From the IMG/VR virus record IMGVR_UViG_3300029953_000080, positions 1 through 38,911 of that record: a stretch of DNA of 38,911 nucleotides; one strand, written 5' to 3'. A model generated the notes under the pieces. The model was given only the letters and a program-made list of their open reading frames with translations, was not told where the DNA came from and made no database searches. This stretch comes from a virus. Positions 1-9,107 of the stretch are shown here, one piece after another; the stretch's first letter is position 1; each line of letters begins with the position of its first letter. The translations under genes and the position numbers were made by a program.

Positions 1-339
1 ATTACGTATTAGGTCATCGGGGAGGAACACTTTATCCACTGCATCAAGGACCAAGTTCATCTGGACCGAAGGGACGTCTTCGCTGTTTGTGGTGCTCACG
101 TAAATGATAGCAGCCGTCCGCATAAGCAACTTGGAGGGCAATCCCTGAGGGGGTTGTTGGGTTCGGGTTTCATGAGTGTCAACCAAGAACATCGCAGGTT
201 GCTGGTCGTGTGGCACTTCTCCCCATAACTTTAGTTTTCTGCTAACAGAATTAAAAACCGGACTGGTGCCATCGCTATAAACTGCATTTGAGAGTGCAGT
301 AAACAACGCAGCCATTACCTGTTCACGAGCGACAGTCAT
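1..339 (-). CDS. Partial CDS, tail-terminator-position neck/tail protein
   Basis: An open frame begins at the ATG at 339 and runs off the left edge of the window, giving 113 codons without a stop. The protein starts MTVAREQVMAALF and then has a hydrophobic strand-rich region (AMFLVDTHE, LLMRTAAIIYVS). Its start overlaps the stop of the upstream gene as TAATG, so it is translationally coupled to it. In HK97-like gene orders the gene after the gp10-type protein is usually a tail terminator or minor tail protein of about 130-150 residues. The length and the alternating strand pattern fit that, but no diagnostic motif is visible, so the role rests on position. The C-terminus is outside the window. 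Confidence 0.65.
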   Translation of the reverse strand, partial: MTVAREQVMAALFTALSNAVYSDGTSPVFNSVSRKLKLWGEVPHDQQPAMFLVDTHETRTQQPPQGLPSKLLMRTAAIIYVSTTNSEDVPSVQMNLVLDAVDKVFLPDDLIRN

Positions 340-824
340 TAAAATCCAAGCCCCTGGTTTACAGCGTTGGCAATGGTATTTCTGATGTATGCTTGGTTCT
401 CGGTCAAAGTATCACGCATATATCCTGTGGCCTTGATGCGAGAACCTGGATGGTTTACTACCTTAAAGAATACCTCTTTTCCACCCCAAAAAAAGTGGAG
501 AGCGCTTACTTTATTTGGTAGTATTTCGTGAGCAGATGTTGTACCACCACGTTCTTGAATGGCGGCGTATGGTACGCCCTTTGGACCTATATTAAGAACA
601 GCACCACTTCCAGTGTCCTGGACATCAAATGTAATACTGTCGGCCAACTCACCTGTACCGCGGTTTAATGATTGGCCAGACAATTTTTGTTCTTGCACGT
701 AATTCTGCAGGTACTGACCAAGTTCCTGAAACCTTAAGTTTATTAGCTCGTTTACAGAGGACGGGGCTGACATAAACTTAGCAGCAATGTCGGTATCCCC
801 AACAACCGAAATCGAGAACCTCAT
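339..824 (-). CDS. HK97 gp10-like tail completion / neck protein
   Basis: This 161-residue protein resembles the HK97 gp10-type tail-completion family, which sits at the head-tail interface. The middle has the family-like segment YAAIQERGG (about residues 86-94), and the C-terminal third has HPGSRIKATGYMRDTL, matching the conserved H-P-G...K/R...R-L pattern before a final helix. The length is normal for the family. It overlaps the upstream connector gene by ATGA (821-824) and the downstream gene by TAATG, so the three are one translational unit. Family membership is inferred from motif and gene order; the exact virion position is not proven. Confidence 0.7.
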   Translation of the reverse strand: MRFSISVVGDTDIAAKFMSAPSSVNELINLRFQELGQYLQNYVQEQKLSGQSLNRGTGELADSITFDVQDTGSGAVLNIGPKGVPYAAIQERGGTTSAHEILPNKVSALHFFWGGKEVFFKVVNHPGSRIKATGYMRDTLTENQAYIRNTIANAVNQGLGF

Positions 825-1627
825 AAAGGTATCACCGACTTAAAGTTCTGGAGCATCATTTGTGTCAGGCTGTCCATTGGAAGTTGAGAAAATGAAATAG
901 TTTCCTGACCGCCAAGAGACTTAGAATTTATTCCAACACGTTCCTTCTGCTTCCACTGCCAAGCAATAATGCCGAGGGTAGCTTGTTGAAGGTCTTCTGG
1001 TACGTAGCTGTATGTAATGCCCACTTGAGCACCCACATCAGCCGCAGCAAAGCCATATATGCCGGTGGTAGGATCAACAGTATACTGGCCCTGAGCAGGG
1101 TTGGACGCCACATGGATCAACGCTTGACCGTTTGCATAAGCCACACCCTGGTCCGATTGCCATGGACGAGCAGTGGAAATGACAGCTAGCGAACCAACCG
1201 TGTAAGCCTCACCCTGGATTTGGTATCCAGCCGTATATGAAATGCTTATATTTTGAATGTTGCGATAAAACCGCGAACCCATGCAGCCAACATATTGATG
1301 GCCTTGTGTATCGTCACCCGTCCAAGCTTCCCAATAAAAACCGGGGCCGAAGGGAGGCTGAGCCTGTTGCTCATATGGGGTGCCATTGATCGACAAAGCA
1401 GACACCAACAGCACCGGCCAGTACCGAAGAGGCAGAGTCAAGCCTCCATTTCCGTCGCGGATCTCAGTAACAGCCCTAAAGCCTAAGTTTGAGCCTCTAC
1501 CAAGTTCATTCATGACCGCGCGGGAAGCCCTGGTGATCCAGCTAGCCAAAAGCAGGTCGCTCGGGGCATCAGTGCTACCCAACCAAGCCTTAGCGTCTGC
1601 CAGCTTTACTAGATCACCAGATGCCAT
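821..1627 (-). CDS. Phage gp6-like head-tail connector protein
   Basis: This 268-residue protein begins with the pattern of gp6-like head-tail connectors: an acidic N-terminal helix (LVKLADAKAWLG, then LLASWITRASRAVMNELGR) followed by a beta region (LTLPLRYWPVLLVSALSING). Such proteins form a ring beneath the portal. At 268 residues it is longer than minimal connectors of about 100-200 residues. The extra length is a strand-rich segment around residues 85-210 rich in G, T, A and Y, which may be an inserted surface domain. The C-terminal helix QQATLGIIAWQWKQKERVG restores the usual helical end. It starts at ATG 1627, just after the upstream stop, and overlaps the next gene by ATGA. Confidence 0.7.
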   Translation of the reverse strand: MASGDLVKLADAKAWLGSTDAPSDLLLASWITRASRAVMNELGRGSNLGFRAVTEIRDGNGGLTLPLRYWPVLLVSALSINGTPYEQQAQPPFGPGFYWEAWTGDDTQGHQYVGCMGSRFYRNIQNISISYTAGYQIQGEAYTVGSLAVISTARPWQSDQGVAYANGQALIHVASNPAQGQYTVDPTTGIYGFAAADVGAQVGITYSYVPEDLQQATLGIIAWQWKQKERVGINSKSLGGQETISFSQLPMDSLTQMMLQNFKSVIPL

Positions 1628-1629
1628 GA

Positions 1630-2043
1630 TTATACAGCCCCTGTGGTCGCGTCGGTCTTGACGGGTTCACCCTTGTGAGCAGCCAACTGGGCTGCATAGG
1701 TATCTTCCACCAGGGTCCGCAACTGGCCGACCATGATGCCCTTTGGGATGCCGATGCCCTCGGACCGAAGATAACTCTTCATGTCCTGCTGCGTCATCGG
1801 TCGGGAAAAGTCGGACGGCGATGGAGCATCATTGTCATCGTCATCGACGAGATCACTGTCTTTGGCAACTTTTGCAGTAATCACTCGGGTCTTTTCGAGC
1901 GAAAGCGCAAAACCATGGCTGCCAAGGAGCACTTGTGCCGCAGACTCGGGCACCATCACGGTGCCATCTTCGGCCACAACATACGTTTCACCACCAAAAG
2001 AAACTTCGGTGGTGCCGGGGGGAGCGAAAATCTGCTTAGCCAT
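1630..2043 (-). CDS. Small HeH/LEM-like protein downstream of the capsid gene
   Basis: This 137-residue protein has an N-terminal strand region (residues 1-55, TTEVSFGGETYVVAEDGTV), an acidic linker (DLVDDDDND, about 66-74) and a C-terminal helix pair, MTQQDMKSYLRSEGIGIPKG then VGQLRTLVEDT. The last part looks like a HeH/LEM-type helix-extended-helix fold, common in small phage head proteins encoded just after the major capsid gene. The start ATG at 2043 has an AAGG ribosome site. The product could be a head-completion or decoration-associated protein. No catalytic motif is seen and the function is not known. Confidence 0.6.
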   Translation of the reverse strand: MAKQIFAPPGTTEVSFGGETYVVAEDGTVMVPESAAQVLLGSHGFALSLEKTRVITAKVAKDSDLVDDDDNDAPSPSDFSRPMTQQDMKSYLRSEGIGIPKGIMVGQLRTLVEDTYAAQLAAHKGEPVKTDATTGAV

Positions 2044-2073
2044 TTCTGTGAGCCTTTCTTGTTTAACGAAGCT

Positions 2074-2099
2074 AAGGCCCCCCGGAGATGGGGGGCCTT
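2074..2099 (-). terminator. Strong hairpin after major capsid gene
   Basis: A perfect 10-bp inverted repeat (arms 2074-2083 and 2090-2099, AAGGCCCCCC with its complement) has a 6-nt loop. It lies between the capsid gene and the next gene. Read leftward, the right half ends in CCTTAGCTTCGTT, with only a weak T-run, so it may be a partial terminator or an mRNA stabiliser that lets capsid mRNA accumulate above the downstream genes. Confidence 0.6.
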
Positions 2100-2113
2100 G
2101 CTATCGTTGGGGC

Positions 2114-3637
2114 TTAGCCGTTGCCGATGTTGGTGACTACACCCATCGAAGGCGGGTAGTAGTGCTGCAGCACTTCGTCTGCATACACGCCGTATTCGTA
2201 TTTACGGCTGTGGAGCGGCCACTCAATCTGGTAGTAATCCTGGCGAGTGCGGATCTGCGCCACATTCGCGACGTTCGACAACGGATACGGCAAACGCTCC
2301 GTGTAGAACAGGATCGTACCGGCAGGCATGTTCGGATGGATTTTGATCGGGATCAACTGACCGCCAGCCATTGAGAACCGGTTAAGGTACTCTTTGATCA
2401 TGACGCCGCCAGCGATCATGCCATCCTTCACATCGACGTTGAAGCGCAGATTGGAGGTACCCGACCCACCAACAAGAACCTTCTTGCTGATGTTGAGTGC
2501 TTCTTGCGAGTTGACGTAGATCACAGTCGGAGACAAGCGATAGACATCCCAGAACCGCTTCAGAGCAACGTCGATTTCGACGATGCCGCCTTCACTGTCC
2601 GCCGTGAGCGGGGTGCCGGTACCAGCCGTGCCAGTCGGCTGAGCGGCGTAGTACGAGTTGGAACCCGATTTGATGATCTGCGTGAGCAAACCGTCAAACA
2701 CAAGGCCGTTCACAGAGTTGTCGTTGGTACCGAGGGAAGCAGCAGTCTGCGTGCCGCCCATGCCGGTGCCGTTGGCCGTGGTGATGACAAGGCTGTTAAT
2801 GGTGGTGATCGCACCAAGAACCTCAGAGCCAGCAGGCCCCCATAACCAAGCATAACCAACCGCGCCAGTCAGGGCGGGGGTGGTGGCCGCAACAGAACCA
2901 GTGCCACTGGTCACGCTTACGGTCGCATTGGAGGACAGCTTCGCCACGCCACCACCGAAGGTATCCGAAGAACCGTCAGCGTTGGTACGAACGATCTGGC
3001 CCTGCACGCCACCGACGACGCTGCCATTGATCAAGCCTTCGAGGGTCAAAGCCGCCACAATCACCGAAACGGTGACGGTACCGACGATCGAACCCGCAGA
3101 ACCGGCAGTGAGCGTGGGCTGGGTGCATTGGCCAAGCGCAGTGGACCCGTTGCCGCCGAGGATCAGAAGCTCTTCACCGATCATGGTTGCTTCGAGCAAC
3201 GTTTTCGCCGCGATGGCGCGAACGTCGTCGAAACCCATGCCAGCATACTGGGCTTCGAAATCCACGTTGTCTTCGAGGCCGATGCCCTTGTAGGACGCAG
3301 TATAGTCCTGGGTCGCCACGGCGATGACGCCGCCGCGATTGCCACCAGACACGCCGAGGCGGACGCCGCCCGTGTTGATGGCAGTGACCGCACGCCAGTT
3401 CGCCTGGATGCCGCCTTTGCCGGAAACGCGGGGCAGGGTGTTGCGGAGCGGGGTGAGGACCGGATAAAGGAACTTTGCGCCAAGTTCCAGGTCATAGAAC
3501 GTAATGCCCGAAGTGGCAGAACCCGCCTGAGTGAAGGTGGACTTCTGCAGCATTTCACCAATACGCGGATCGGAGATGGGCGACGAATACGCACTTTTGA
3601 ATGCGTTAAGCGTCTCGGCAATCATATTTGGGTTCAC
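2114..3637 (-). CDS. Major capsid protein with inserted surface domain
   Basis: This 507-residue protein reads as a HK97-fold major capsid protein. Residues 1-165 carry an N-arm and a loop rich in glycine (VSGKGGIQANWRAV), then IGEELLILGGNGS at the start of the A-domain region. The C-terminal part (about 330-507) has VYRLSPTVIYVNSQEAL and FYTERLPYPL followed by LHSRKYEYGVYADEVLQ, typical of capsid core strands. Between about 168 and 325 lies a strand-rich T/S/G/V segment (SGTGSVAATTPALTG, WLWGPAGSEVLGAI) that looks like an inserted Ig-like surface domain. The start is GTG 3637, with AAGGAG 7 bases upstream; ATG 3625 is the alternative. A strong hairpin follows the gene. Confidence 0.88.
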   Translation of the reverse strand: MNPNMIAETLNAFKSAYSSPISDPRIGEMLQKSTFTQAGSATSGITFYDLELGAKFLYPVLTPLRNTLPRVSGKGGIQANWRAVTAINTGGVRLGVSGGNRGGVIAVATQDYTASYKGIGLEDNVDFEAQYAGMGFDDVRAIAAKTLLEATMIGEELLILGGNGSTALGQCTQPTLTAGSAGSIVGTVTVSVIVAALTLEGLINGSVVGGVQGQIVRTNADGSSDTFGGGVAKLSSNATVSVTSGTGSVAATTPALTGAVGYAWLWGPAGSEVLGAITTINSLVITTANGTGMGGTQTAASLGTNDNSVNGLVFDGLLTQIIKSGSNSYYAAQPTGTAGTGTPLTADSEGGIVEIDVALKRFWDVYRLSPTVIYVNSQEALNISKKVLVGGSGTSNLRFNVDVKDGMIAGGVMIKEYLNRFSMAGGQLIPIKIHPNMPAGTILFYTERLPYPLSNVANVAQIRTRQDYYQIEWPLHSRKYEYGVYADEVLQHYYPPSMGVVTNIGNG

Positions 3638-3715
3638 GTCATTTCTCCTTGTGGTGAACCAGTTTTGCCTTGCTCAAGGGCGTTGAAGTGAGCATCGGTT
3701 CCGTCTCCGGGTCCG

Positions 3716-5872
3716 TTAGGTTTTATTGAAAACGCGGTGTCCACCTGCTGAATGGGTCAGGCGGATAGCGGCTGCAGCAAGCGCATCAGGCGAGAAATTC
3801 TTAAGAAGCTCGTTGGCAGGTTGACCGCCCGTTGCTTCTCCAGAGACATCAGAGCCTTTGGCTACCACACTCAACCTTGATGGTGCTTGCACCACCGGTT
3901 GTTCTTGAATGGCCTTAACTTGTTCGGCCATTTTATTGATTGCATCGATTGCCTCAGTGAGGCCGGTGCGCAATTCTTCGTTTTCGGCGGCAAGGATTTC
4001 CATACCTTTCGCCAAACGATTGTCATCCGGCACGATGCCAGCGCCCTTACCTATGTTGCCATCATCACACTTGGCACCCATGGCGCAACAATGATCATGA
4101 ATGGCCTGGATCTTGACGGCGTTGCCCTTCGGCACGGCCTCTTTTGCAATCGACTTGAGGACCGAGAGGCCCTTACCAACCCCACTCGACTTTTCAAGAG
4201 TCTGGCCCTCAACATAACCGATGTACTTCACAAGCTGCTGACCAGGGATACCTGTTGCGGCCATCTCCATCATCTCAGCAAAGTCAACATGCTCTGCGAC
4301 GCTGAACAACTCGGCGGTTTCTTCGTTCATCATCATCTTGAGCGTGCCGACCAGAGACGCAATATCACCCTTCAGCTGAGCAGGCACTGCAGAGCCATCT
4401 TGCTCAATTTCTGCTTCACGCTCGATGGAGTCGTGCAACCAGTCAAGCTCCTCAATGATGGTCGCAAGGCGGGAAACACTGTACATACCCTTCTTAAGGG
4501 TGCCAGTAACCATCGACTTCGAAGCAGCCTCGGGGGGTTCGCCGCCGATGATGCTCTTCCAAGCAGCCACGATCTTGCTCTTCACAGCACTAACCTGTTC
4601 GGGGGTGTACCCCTTCTGGTTCTTCGGCATGTGGACGTACGACCAAGCAGCCCGAACGTGCTTTTCAGTGTCCACCGGATACCGCTTTTTCTTGTCAGCC
4701 TTGTACCCTGGGTCGGCGTAGTGGACATCCTCAGCCTCTCCGCTGGCCTTCTCGGTATGGGCGGGCTTCTCGGCGGTGGGAGCATCCGCCGTAGCGGCAG
4801 CGTCCTTCCCGAGGGCAGCGGTCAAGCCACCGAGGGCCTTCCCGAGGGCCGAGAGAGGACTGTCCAGCTTGGCGTTGTGCTTAACCGCGTCAGCCTTGGA
4901 AATGTGAAACGAGCCGTCTTTCGCCTGCCAGCCCTGCTGCACGTCGTTGCGCGGGTCGGCGGATTTACCCATATCCTTGAGATCAGTAGCCACTTCAACA
5001 CCAGACGGCACCTTGACGGCAGCAGTGTTGCCGGGTTCAGAGGGTTTCGGACCCTGGAGATCTTTATCAAATTCCGGGTCGTCGGCCATCGTACCGTGGG
5101 TGGTGTCTTCGTTCTGAGCCACGCTGTTTTTATCCGTGATCACCGCCACAGGGTCCACGACGACCTTGGTGCCCTCTCCGCCAAGCGCCACGGACTGCGC
5201 ATGTCCATCATAGATCGAAGCTGCCTCTTTCTCAAGTTCTTCACGGGCTGCTGTGATGAAGCTGGCAAAGCTAGTCGAGTTTGCTGCTTTTGCCAACTTT
5301 TCAGCGCGCGTAGCCACTGCGTCGTTCGTAATCATTACGCTGTTCTCCTTCGGTGCCACATATTTCATGAATGAGCGTTGCTCAATGCCACCATCCGCTT
5401 TAATCATGGAAAAATGAGCACCAAACATAGCAGGGTTATCCACCAAACTAATCTCGCTTGGGCGCGCGGTATAGAACTTGGTACCACCCTCACTCCAGCG
5501 CTTCACATAGTCACCACCAATAGAAAACCCGGTGTATACGCCCTCTTCGACTTTATTCCAAGCCGCGTCATCTACAACTTTCGCGCAGACCTCAATTTGT
5601 TTGTCATCATCATTAAACTCAATCTGGGTAAGTTTACCAGCTGCTGATTTGCCATGCATCTCGCGCACGTTGCCGAGCGACCGAGTTCCAATTTGCTGCG
5701 CAGCCTTGTTGGCCTCTTCAGACCATGTTTTGAAGTGAGGCACCGAAGTGTCGTAGTGAAAAGTTTCACCGGACTTGTCCTCCTCCTGTAATGCAGCGAC
5801 ACCATATACCAAACGCTTGGCGCTGTCTACTTTGGCAATAGGAAGATGGATACTAAATCCTGGCATTAACAT
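3716..5872 (-). CDS. Prohead protease (XkdF-like) fused to scaffold-like tail
   Basis: Residues of about 1-165 match the XkdF-type phage prohead serine protease. Visible landmarks are VREMHGKSAAGKL, with the His expected for catalysis, and VYTGFSIGGDYV, with the Ser of the G-x-S motif. A segment near the middle (YPVDTEKHVRAAWSYVHMPK, then YTPEQVSAVKSKIVAAWKSI) looks like the DUF6582 module often found in such fusions. The remaining Ala/Lys/Glu-rich helical sequence could serve as an internal scaffold cleaved during maturation. The product is 718 residues, much longer than a stand-alone protease. ATG 5872 is chosen because it makes a TAATG overlap with the portal stop, as at other junctions; the open frame extends to 5905. 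Confidence 0.8.
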   Translation of the reverse strand: MLMPGFSIHLPIAKVDSAKRLVYGVAALQEEDKSGETFHYDTSVPHFKTWSEEANKAAQQIGTRSLGNVREMHGKSAAGKLTQIEFNDDDKQIEVCAKVVDDAAWNKVEEGVYTGFSIGGDYVKRWSEGGTKFYTARPSEISLVDNPAMFGAHFSMIKADGGIEQRSFMKYVAPKENSVMITNDAVATRAEKLAKAANSTSFASFITAAREELEKEAASIYDGHAQSVALGGEGTKVVVDPVAVITDKNSVAQNEDTTHGTMADDPEFDKDLQGPKPSEPGNTAAVKVPSGVEVATDLKDMGKSADPRNDVQQGWQAKDGSFHISKADAVKHNAKLDSPLSALGKALGGLTAALGKDAAATADAPTAEKPAHTEKASGEAEDVHYADPGYKADKKKRYPVDTEKHVRAAWSYVHMPKNQKGYTPEQVSAVKSKIVAAWKSIIGGEPPEAASKSMVTGTLKKGMYSVSRLATIIEELDWLHDSIEREAEIEQDGSAVPAQLKGDIASLVGTLKMMMNEETAELFSVAEHVDFAEMMEMAATGIPGQQLVKYIGYVEGQTLEKSSGVGKGLSVLKSIAKEAVPKGNAVKIQAIHDHCCAMGAKCDDGNIGKGAGIVPDDNRLAKGMEILAAENEELRTGLTEAIDAINKMAEQVKAIQEQPVVQAPSRLSVVAKGSDVSGEATGGQPANELLKNFSPDALAAAAIRLTHSAGGHRVFNKT

Positions 5873-8310
5873 TATCCAATCTGAAGTGAAAGGCCACAGC
5901 GACACTTAGGATGGCCCGGTGTCATTAAATCACCGCTGGTAAAGTGCTCGTCTATTGATATCCATCCATCCATTTCATTAAGCTGGCAGATGTCGGCGCA
6001 AACCTTTGAGTCGTTTTCTGTTATCCAGGACTTACGCGAAGTGTAACCTACTGATCCTAAAAGCTGAGCCGCAATAGACAAACCCAAAGAATTTGCCCTA
6101 GTTGCCTCTGCTCCAGCTATCAGAGCGGCACGAGCACCACCAAATACCGTACTCTCTATTCCACCAGATACAGCATCGACTGTCAATCCCTCTTCAATTC
6201 CTTGAATTATAGCTCGTTCTATCATATTGACTGTGGTGCCGTCAATAGATATATCAGCAGTGGCATTTGCTACAAGTTCCCCTTGAGCGTTATACTGCAT
6301 ACCAACAAGCTCTGCAGCCCTGGCCGTGGCTTGGCTTTCTACCGCAGCAGCCGCATCTGAGACAGAAACGTCTCCCTCAGGAAAGTTTGATAACACTTCA
6401 TTGGCAGAGCTTTGTGCTATATCTACCAACCCACCTTGAATGCCTGCAGGTATTTGAGAAAATCCTGAGAGATCAACCGACTCAGCAATACTTCTAGCGG
6501 AGGAAACTTCAAACATTGACGCTTTACCCAAACGGTGAAGCGACTGCTTTACATGATATGCTGCCTTAGAGCCTACCTTAAGGAACACATCATGTAAAGC
6601 ATTCTCAATTTGATCACGTGAAGCCACCAGCGATGGTCGCTCTACCTTAACTGAGATCAGTTTCGGATTGAAGGACTTTTTCAACCCTATTCCAAAAGGG
6701 ACGCTAGCAACTTTGCCTACCCCCTTTGAATTAGCCGCCGGTTTGTCCTTTGGCTTAGGAGTGGGTGGCGGTACGTCTTTTGGATCTTTGCCGGTTGATT
6801 GGCGCGTGGTGCCTTGTGCTTTTACATCATCGTGCACTTCACCAGCGCCCTGCGCACCACCCGCAGCACCAAACTGGTTAGTGGGAGCGATAGGAACCCA
6901 GCCTGTTGGTAGTAGGGCTAAATGTTGATCACCACCATTGATAGGGTCCTCACCCAACTTATCCAGCGCCATATTTACTGAATAAATACCAACTTTTACG
7001 TAGTCGGTGATAATGGTTGCCTGCTTCCCCGCATCGACGTCATCAGGAAGCTCCCAGGTAAACTCTACGTCGCGGCGCTTCCACTCTTTCCAAATAATAT
7101 AGTTAATAAGAGACTTAATCCACATTTGAATGGGAGCAAGACCCTCTTCCTGTGCCTGTTCTTTCTGACTATCTGCGTTGGCGCGGCTTACCTGTTTGAT
7201 AAATGGAGTTGGGGATACCGAGAAAGCGAAGCAACATACCCGAGCCAACCACTCTTCAGTCTCGTTAGTGAGCGCACCCTCTTTCGTGTTCATGACGTTC
7301 TTGGCACCACCTGGGATGAAACGGGCACGGCGACGTGTACCAGTCTCTCCAGCAAGAACGCTATCAAACCAATTTTGAAAATCTTTGATCTGGTTCATCG
7401 ACCAGTTTTCTGGTGCCCCAATCAAAGCTTCTGGCACATTGCCCTCAGTGTAATACTGGAGCAAGTACATCTGACGGCGCAGCGCGATGTTTACTGTCAT
7501 CACGATCTGCTCTACCGGACTATACCCATACACTTTATGTGCACGTGTATTGCGAGGGCGATAAATCAGATCATTTGTGGTATAGTTAACAGCAGGCATA
7601 CCATGAAGGTCCTGCTGATAAGCTGGCAGAGGGGCCTGAGGCGTGCGGCCATGGTTGTCGATGATACGCTTTACGGTTGACCCATCAATGGGATCTAACC
7701 CAATCATTTTACCTGCACGGTTACGGCGAACATATAGAGTCGGCGCGTCGAGAACGAACAGGTCCTCAAGAATTTCACGAAGCCACGCATCCCAAAACTG
7801 GTCGCCATCGGGCATCGTAAAAAAGTCTCTGATCTCGGTTAACACCGGATCGTTGGGCTTGGTAAGGTTCTTTCCATTCGCATCTTGGCGCGGCTTGATA
7901 TTCCAGGTAAGACGAACTACCTGATCCTTGCGCGTCTCAATAATAGTGCGCAGAACGTCGTAGCTTTCAGCCAAGGCCCGAAGGTCAGCGAACTTGATTG
8001 GCTCATAGGCACGTGGCTCAATATTTAAGTTGTATCCCGAAGGAAAATCAAATTGACGCCCCGCGACTTCAGGAGGGGCGGTGGGGGCCATCGGATTAAG
8101 AGGGCCAAACCAATCAGCAGGCGAACCCGTTACAATGCCTGGGCTATATCCACCTGGAGTAGTATACCCATATCCGGCGTATTGAAGGGTGTATGGGTTG
8201 CCCGACGCGCCTGGGTCTTGACCCGGCACAGCCGTGGGATTAGGAATAGCTGGTTTCGGCGGATTGGCCTGGGGCAACGGCTTCACGGTTCCCTTTGATC
8301 GGTCAACCAT
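5872..8310 (-). CDS. Portal protein fused to Mu gpF-like head morphogenesis domain
   Basis: This 812-residue protein appears to be a fusion. Residues of about 60-470 resemble a phage portal protein (RALAESYDVLRTIIETRKDQ, then LYVRRNRAGKMIGLDPIDGS and LLQYYTEGNVPEALIG). A proline/lysine linker at about 480-530 is followed by a C-terminal half ending in EATRANSLG, then SRKSWITENDSKVCADICQ and MTPGHPKCRCGLSLQIG. This is the signature of Mu gpF-like minor head proteins, including the C-x3-C and HPxCRC cysteines. The portal forms the DNA-entry dodecamer at one vertex; gpF-type proteins are minor head components. Most phages encode them separately. The start at ATG 8310 overlaps the upstream stop (TAATG). 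Confidence 0.87.
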   Translation of the reverse strand: MVDRSKGTVKPLPQANPPKPAIPNPTAVPGQDPGASGNPYTLQYAGYGYTTPGGYSPGIVTGSPADWFGPLNPMAPTAPPEVAGRQFDFPSGYNLNIEPRAYEPIKFADLRALAESYDVLRTIIETRKDQVVRLTWNIKPRQDANGKNLTKPNDPVLTEIRDFFTMPDGDQFWDAWLREILEDLFVLDAPTLYVRRNRAGKMIGLDPIDGSTVKRIIDNHGRTPQAPLPAYQQDLHGMPAVNYTTNDLIYRPRNTRAHKVYGYSPVEQIVMTVNIALRRQMYLLQYYTEGNVPEALIGAPENWSMNQIKDFQNWFDSVLAGETGTRRRARFIPGGAKNVMNTKEGALTNETEEWLARVCCFAFSVSPTPFIKQVSRANADSQKEQAQEEGLAPIQMWIKSLINYIIWKEWKRRDVEFTWELPDDVDAGKQATIITDYVKVGIYSVNMALDKLGEDPINGGDQHLALLPTGWVPIAPTNQFGAAGGAQGAGEVHDDVKAQGTTRQSTGKDPKDVPPPTPKPKDKPAANSKGVGKVASVPFGIGLKKSFNPKLISVKVERPSLVASRDQIENALHDVFLKVGSKAAYHVKQSLHRLGKASMFEVSSARSIAESVDLSGFSQIPAGIQGGLVDIAQSSANEVLSNFPEGDVSVSDAAAAVESQATARAAELVGMQYNAQGELVANATADISIDGTTVNMIERAIIQGIEEGLTVDAVSGGIESTVFGGARAALIAGAEATRANSLGLSIAAQLLGSVGYTSRKSWITENDSKVCADICQLNEMDGWISIDEHFTSGDLMTPGHPKCRCGLSLQIG

Positions 8311-8528
8311 TAGTATACCCCTTGCTCGGTTGACATAGGGGGTAAGTTTGCCACCATATGTGCATCTGTTTTTATGATTTTGTAAAAAACGTTGTCAACG
8401 TTGCGTTCTTTCAATAGAAGGTCCATTACCTCTAAAGCGCTATGTTTAGCGGACGCAAACATTAAAGCTGCCCGTATCTTGGGTGGAAGTAAATCAAATG
8501 CTTCCATGTCTGATACGGGCAGCAACAT
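8310..8528 (-). CDS. Small hypothetical protein before portal
   Basis: This 72-residue mostly helical protein (SDMEAFDLLPPKIRAALMFA, HSALEVMDLLLKER) has no signal peptide or membrane segment. It starts 5 bases after the stop of the upstream virion gene and its stop overlaps the portal start (TAATG), so it lies in the head operon and is probably made with portal. No family is recognised. A small head-assembly accessory role is possible from position only. Confidence 0.55.
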   Translation of the reverse strand: MLLPVSDMEAFDLLPPKIRAALMFASAKHSALEVMDLLLKERNVDNVFYKIIKTDAHMVANLPPMSTEQGVY

Positions 8529-8532
8529 ACAC

Positions 8533-9081
8533 TTAACTCAGAACCGTACCGAACACGTAGATATCAGCAGTGGCCGCAGCACCCTCAGCAGTGGTGAGTG
8601 ACAAGTACAGTGCCAGCGTGGACTGAACCAAGCTCACCGCAATCGGCACCGAAAACGCATGAGTCGGGATCACAACTGACGTATATCCCTGATTGGCAGC
8701 AACAATCGGCGTACCACCCTTGGAAGATGCCGAATAGAAACCACCGACTGCAGAAGCAAGCGTGTGGCTCGCATTAACAATCAGGATCTTCTCGATGATG
8801 ACGGTGCCGCCGACCGGATCGAACCCGGCTACGGAAAGCGGGATTTGCTGATCAGTGGTGATATTGAAGTTCGCACCGATCAACTTGCCGAGGAAGACAC
8901 CATCACGCTGCGTGGCTGGCAGAACTGTGAAACCAGCCTGCTGAAGATCATTGATGTCGACGGACTGAACGCCAGAAATAAATCCATTGGCATCAATGAT
9001 GTAGTGACTTCCAGACTTGGCATGAATAACAGCGGACATGTAACCCGCTGGTGCCATCATATTCACTACAGCACTAGTCAT
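8533..9081 (-). CDS. Conserved phage virion protein, probable head surface component
   Basis: This 182-residue protein has a short N-terminal module (HAKSGSHYIIDANGFISGV, then DINDLQQAGFTVLP) of the type found at the start of small phage structural proteins. A beta-rich C-terminal domain follows (VIIEKILIVNASHTLASAVG, then LALYLSLTTAEGAAATADIY). It is likely a decoration or minor head protein; no enzymatic motif is present. The start ATG 9081 has AAGGAG at ideal distance, and a leftward promoter candidate lies at 9108-9135, so it is the first gene of a head transcript. Function beyond virion component is not established. Confidence 0.62.
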   Translation of the reverse strand: MTSAVVNMMAPAGYMSAVIHAKSGSHYIIDANGFISGVQSVDINDLQQAGFTVLPATQRDGVFLGKLIGANFNITTDQQIPLSVAGFDPVGGTVIIEKILIVNASHTLASAVGGFYSASSKGGTPIVAANQGYTSVVIPTHAFSVPIAVSLVQSTLALYLSLTTAEGAAATADIYVFGTVLS

Positions 9082-9107
9082 TGTTATTCTCCTTATATAG
9101 GGTGCAT

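Noticed and set aside
3887-5374. Long plus-strand open frame of 495 codons opposite the prohead protease
   Set aside because: It is antisense to a clear protease gene with family motifs, has no ribosome site, and its His/Leu/Arg-rich translation is typical of a shadow frame.
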